Shown: piece after piece, positions 23,943-24,472 of the stretch | Position numbering within the stretch: the stretch's first letter is position 1 | How the letters are laid out: each line of letters opens with the position of its first letter | NCBI GenBank assembly: GCA_003499715.1 | Contig: DNSH01000071.1 | Coordinates: 1 to 24,472, forward strand | Source: Candidatus Mesolinea sp. | GTDB lineage: Bacteria > Chloroflexota > Anaerolineae > Anaerolineales > Anaerolineaceae | DNA: 24,472 nucleotides | Direction: 5' to 3' | Notes under the pieces: generated by a model | Database searches by the model: none | What the model saw: only the letters and a program-made list of their open reading frames with translations | Told to the model about the DNA's origin: nothing | Translations under genes and position numbers: made by a program

Positions 23943-24472
23943 AGATCCGCCTCTCTTTTTCTATCGTCATAGCGGCGCTTCTTTTCTGCATAGAGCAATT
24001 GTTCCTGATTCAAGCGGATGCGCACAAACATATCTGCCAAGATTCCTACAATCCAGAGCAAGATGGAAAGGGTAACCAGGTAAACCGCACTGAAGGCAAC
24101 AAAGATGTAGGGCGAAAATGCCCCGGTGGTCACATAATGAACTATCATAAAGATGCCAAGTCCCAGACCGATCAAGAAGGGTATCAAGCCTAACAGCCCG
24201 AAAAATTTTAGCGGGTTGTAATCACGATAGGCTCTAAAGATGATTTTTGAGGTTTGGAACATGTACTTCATGATGCTCCCCGCTACACGCGACTTGCGGT
24301 CAGGGAAATATTTAACTTCAACGGGCAAAGTTTTGATGACCAAGCCTTTATTTGCCAGGTCGAGAAAAGATTCCTGGGTATAAGTGAACTTGCCGGTAAG
24401 GTTTAGGCGCATCAAAGCTTCCTTGGAGTAAGCTCGAAACCCGCAGCTGACGTCATCATAACGCTTACCGGT
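23933..24472 (-). CDS. Glycosyltransferase family 2, DPM-synthase-like, C-terminal part (runs off right edge)
   Basis: The frame is open to the edge and begins TGKRYDDVSCGFRAYSKEAL, the conserved acceptor-side block of polyprenyl-phosphate mannose/glucose-type GT2 enzymes (DVSCGFRAYS). The following TYTQESFLDLANKGLVI and VKYFPDRKSRVAGSIMKYMF are also typical, and two membrane segments (about residues 80-145 of the visible part) end the chain. Such enzymes load a sugar onto a polyprenyl phosphate, the donor type that GT-C proteins use. The catalytic N-terminal half is outside the window. An internal TTG at 24415 is not the start. Confidence 0.9.
   Translation of the reverse strand, partial: TGKRYDDVSCGFRAYSKEALMRLNLTGKFTYTQESFLDLANKGLVIKTLPVEVKYFPDRKSRVAGSIMKYMFQTSKIIFRAYRDYNPLKFFGLLGLIPFLIGLGLGIFMIVHYVTTGAFSPYIFVAFSAVYLVTLSILLWIVGILADMFVRIRLNQEQLLYAEKKRRYDDRKREADLCH

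Overview
The window looks like chromosomal DNA from a monoderm Chloroflexota bacterium, most likely class Anaerolineae. This is inferred, not proven. The reasons are a membrane-anchored L,D-transpeptidase with a Pro-Thr (PT) rich linker, a secreted protein made of tandem beta-type repeats, large glycosyltransferase-C-like membrane proteins, and lipoprotein and Tat signals without outer-membrane genes. No rRNA, tRNA, transposase, integrase or CRISPR array was seen.

Region 1 (1-4634) is cell-envelope housekeeping. The start of an AMMECR1-family gene runs off the left edge on the minus strand. Divergent from it is a tight plus-strand set: a membrane-anchored Amidase_3 N-acetylmuramoyl-L-alanine amidase, a membrane-anchored L,D-transpeptidase with PT linker, and a Tat-exported L,D-transpeptidase that starts inside the stop codon of the previous gene. 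A small unrecognised gene and a thioredoxin-TPR protein of the CnoX/YbbN type follow. The gap after them (4635-4967) holds a recognisable scar: the last 28 codons of an RlmD/RumA-type 23S rRNA uracil methyltransferase, minus strand, without the rest of the gene.

Region 2 (4968-16780) is mainly a surface-glycan locus on the minus strand. In transcription order it has a GT-C-like membrane protein, a GT4 glycosyltransferase, a GT2 glycosyltransferase, an asparagine-synthetase-like enzyme that lacks the N-terminal nucleophile cysteine, a methyltransferase with an N-terminal zinc-ribbon-like segment, a lipoprotein with a lamin-tail-like domain, a secreted four-repeat protein, a strong bidirectional terminator, then a second methyltransferase and a flippase-like LPG_synthase_TM protein. 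One GT4-like gene (12597-13691) points the other way and ends 4 bases from its convergent neighbour. From 12528 to 8293 the genes are joined by overlaps (16-nt, ATGA, ATGA), which suggests one translationally coupled unit.

Region 3 (16824-20148) starts with homoserine dehydrogenase and folK, joined by ATGA. A second GT-C-like protein overlaps the end of folK and is a distant paralogue of the next one down, so metabolic genes run straight into envelope genes.

Region 4 (20574-24472) is another overlapping minus-strand operon entering from the right edge: the C-terminal part of a dolichol-phosphate-mannose-synthase-like GT2, an FrhB-family iron-sulfur protein, a polysaccharide pyruvyl transferase, and a second LPG_synthase_TM flippase-like protein.

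Together, regions 2-4 plausibly build and modify a surface polysaccharide or glycolipid (sugar transfer, methylation, pyruvylation, possibly amidation) and region 1 remodels peptidoglycan. The least ordinary part is the co-translated group of Cys-less AsnB-like enzyme, methyltransferase, lamin-tail lipoprotein and four-repeat secreted protein.
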